From assembly GCA_029946045.1 (NCBI GenBank), contig JAQSDS010000012.1, positions 1 through 9,177 on the forward strand: DNA of 9,177 nt, given 5' to 3'. Each line of letters begins with the position of its first letter. Positions within the stretch are counted from its first letter, which is position 1. The translations under genes were made by a program, and so were the position numbers. The DNA comes from Rhodoferax sp. GTDB taxonomy: Bacteria > Pseudomonadota > Gammaproteobacteria > Burkholderiales > Burkholderiaceae_C. Below the pieces are notes generated by a model. It worked only from the letters and a program-made list of their open reading frames with translations. It was not told the origin of the DNA and searched no databases. Positions 6,345 through 9,177 of the stretch are shown here, piece by piece.

Positions 6345-7570
6345 GAACGGTAATCGGCATTGATCGACACGTAGTCGTGGCTCAGGTCACACGTCCACAC
6401 GGTGTCGGCTGCGTCGCCCCGACCCAGGTCCACGCGCACCGTGATCTCGGCCTGCTTCATGACCCGCTGGCCGTCTTCCTCGCGGTAGTCGGGGTTGCGC
6501 CCGCCCTTGAGCGCCACCAGCACCTCGTCCAGGTACAAATCAATACCGGTCTGGTCCAGGTCGGTGATCCCGGCATAGCCCACAGCGGCCAGAATACGGC
6601 CGAGGTTGGGGTCGCTGGCGAAAAATGCGGTCTTGACCAGCGGCGAATGCGCAATCGCGTAAGCCACCTGGCGGCACTCGGCCTGCGTCTTGCCGCCTTC
6701 CACCTGGATGGTGATGAACTTGGTGGCACCTTCGCCGTCACGCACAATGGCTTGCGCCAGCTGGCGCGCCACACCCAGCATGGCGACCTTGAGCGCCTGG
6801 CCGGACGGGCTGTCCAGCGATGTGATCGGGGCGTGGGCCGCCTGGTTGGTGGCAATCACCACAAACGAATCGTTGGTCGAGGTGTCGCCATCCACCGTGA
6901 CCCGGTTGAACGAGCCCTCGGCCAGTTCTGTGGCCAGCTGCTTCATGAGCCCCGGGCTGACGCAGGCATCGGTAGCCATGAAACCCAGCATGGTCGCCAT
7001 GTTGGGGCGAATCATGCCGGCGCCCTTGCTGATGCCGCTGATGCTGACCCGCACGCCGTCAATCATGAGCTGCGCACCAAATGCCTTGGGCACGGTGTCG
7101 GTGGTCATGATGGCTTCTGACGCCCGCAACCAGTGGTCGGCACGGGCGTTTTGAATCGCTGCGTCCAGCCCGGCCTCAATACGCTCAATGGGCAGGGTTT
7201 CCATGATGACCCCGGTCGAAAACGGCAGCACCTGCTGCTTGGACAATCCTAGCCGCCCGGCCAACGCCTGGCAGGTGCTGGCTGCCCGCGCCAGCCCGTC
7301 TGCGCCTGTACCGGCATTGGCGTTGCCGGTGTTGATCAGCATGGCACGTATGCCCTGGCCTGCGGCCAGATGCTCGCGACACAACTGCACCGGCGCCGCG
7401 CAAAAACGGTTTTGCGTGAAGACCCCAGCCACCGAGGCACCGTCGTCGATCAGCACCACGGTCAGGTCCTTGCGGTTGGCTTTGCGAATGCCAGCTTCAG
7501 TGACGCCGATGCGCACGCCAGCAATGGGAAACAATTCAGCGGGGTTGGGGGGAGACAGGTGAACAGACAT
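6341..7570 (-). CDS. argJ: Bifunctional glutamate N-acetyltransferase / N-acetylornithine acetyltransferase ArgJ
   Basis: ArgJ recycles the acetyl group from N-acetylornithine to glutamate and can also make N-acetylglutamate from acetyl-CoA, the first and fifth steps of arginine synthesis. From ATG at 7570 the protein has 409 residues. The self-cleavage site is intact in [21 protein letters not shown]: cleavage between Ala192 and Thr193 yields the alpha and beta chains, with Thr193 as nucleophile. Other family blocks are [35 protein letters not shown] and the C-terminal [13 protein letters not shown]. The open frame extends 25 codons further upstream to 7645, but that would run into secA. The ATG at 7570, preceded by GAGAAAG and 13 bp past secA, gives the usual N-terminus ([19 protein letters not shown]). 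Whether it is truly bifunctional is inferred. Confidence 0.95.
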   Translation of the reverse strand: MSVHLSPPNPAELFPIAGVRIGVTEAGIRKANRKDLTVVLIDDGASVAGVFTQNRFCAAPVQLCREHLAAGQGIRAMLINTGNANAGTGADGLARAASTCQALAGRLGLSKQQVLPFSTGVIMETLPIERIEAGLDAAIQNARADHWLRASEAIMTTDTVPKAFGAQLMIDGVRVSISGISKGAGMIRPNMATMLGFMATDACVSPGLMKQLATELAEGSFNRVTVDGDTSTNDSFVVIATNQAAHAPITSLDSPSGQALKVAMLGVARQLAQAIVRDGEGATKFITIQVEGGKTQAECRQVAYAIAHSPLVKTAFFASDPNLGRILAAVGYAGITDLDQTGIDLYLDEVLVALKGGRNPDYREEDGQRVMKQAEITVRVDLGRGDAADTVWTCDLSHDYVSINADYRS

Positions 7571-7583
7571 GGCGGGTGCTTTC

Positions 7584-9177
<1,594 letters not shown>

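Overview
The window carries ordinary chromosomal housekeeping genes of a GC-rich betaproteobacterium, most likely Burkholderiales and probably Comamonadaceae (Rhodoferax/Polaromonas-like). That placement is inferred from the wording of the ZapD, ArgJ and SecA proteins and from codon usage; no search was possible. Coding is dense. The two gene blocks point at each other and meet in a non-coding gap of about 394 bp.

Left block, + strand (1-4589): the last 27 codons of ftsY (SRP receptor), a serine carboxylesterase/phospholipase-type alpha/beta hydrolase, a 128-bp gap that may hold a promoter, then the tight run pilC-pilD-coaE-zapD-yacG. PilC is the inner-membrane platform of the type IV pilus and PilD the prepilin peptidase. 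CoaE makes the last step of coenzyme A synthesis, ZapD bundles FtsZ filaments, and YacG is a small zinc protein known as a gyrase inhibitor. Junctions are 1-bp or 4-bp overlaps or gaps of 3-4 bp, so this is almost certainly one operon. The pilB ATPase gene, which usually precedes pilC, is absent from this site.

Right block, - strand (9177-4984): the C-terminal 530 residues of SecA (translocation ATPase, with its zinc-binding tail), argJ (arginine biosynthesis), a DUF815-type AAA ATPase and a MutT-type Nudix hydrolase. The last three genes are joined by two ATGA overlaps, and argJ starts 13 bp after secA, again suggesting one transcript.

The convergent gap 4590-4983 is the only part with structure not explained by genes. 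A 25-bp core occurs twice in opposite orientation (24/25 identical). Each copy lies between its own pair of complementary arms, and the arm sequences of the two copies are unrelated. Relative to the gene that points into the gap, both copies read in the same direction. Between them is a 72-bp compound palindrome of a type dispersed in many proteobacterial genomes. I found no phage, CRISPR, tRNA, rRNA, transposase or defence system. Apart from this gap the window looks like conserved core genome.
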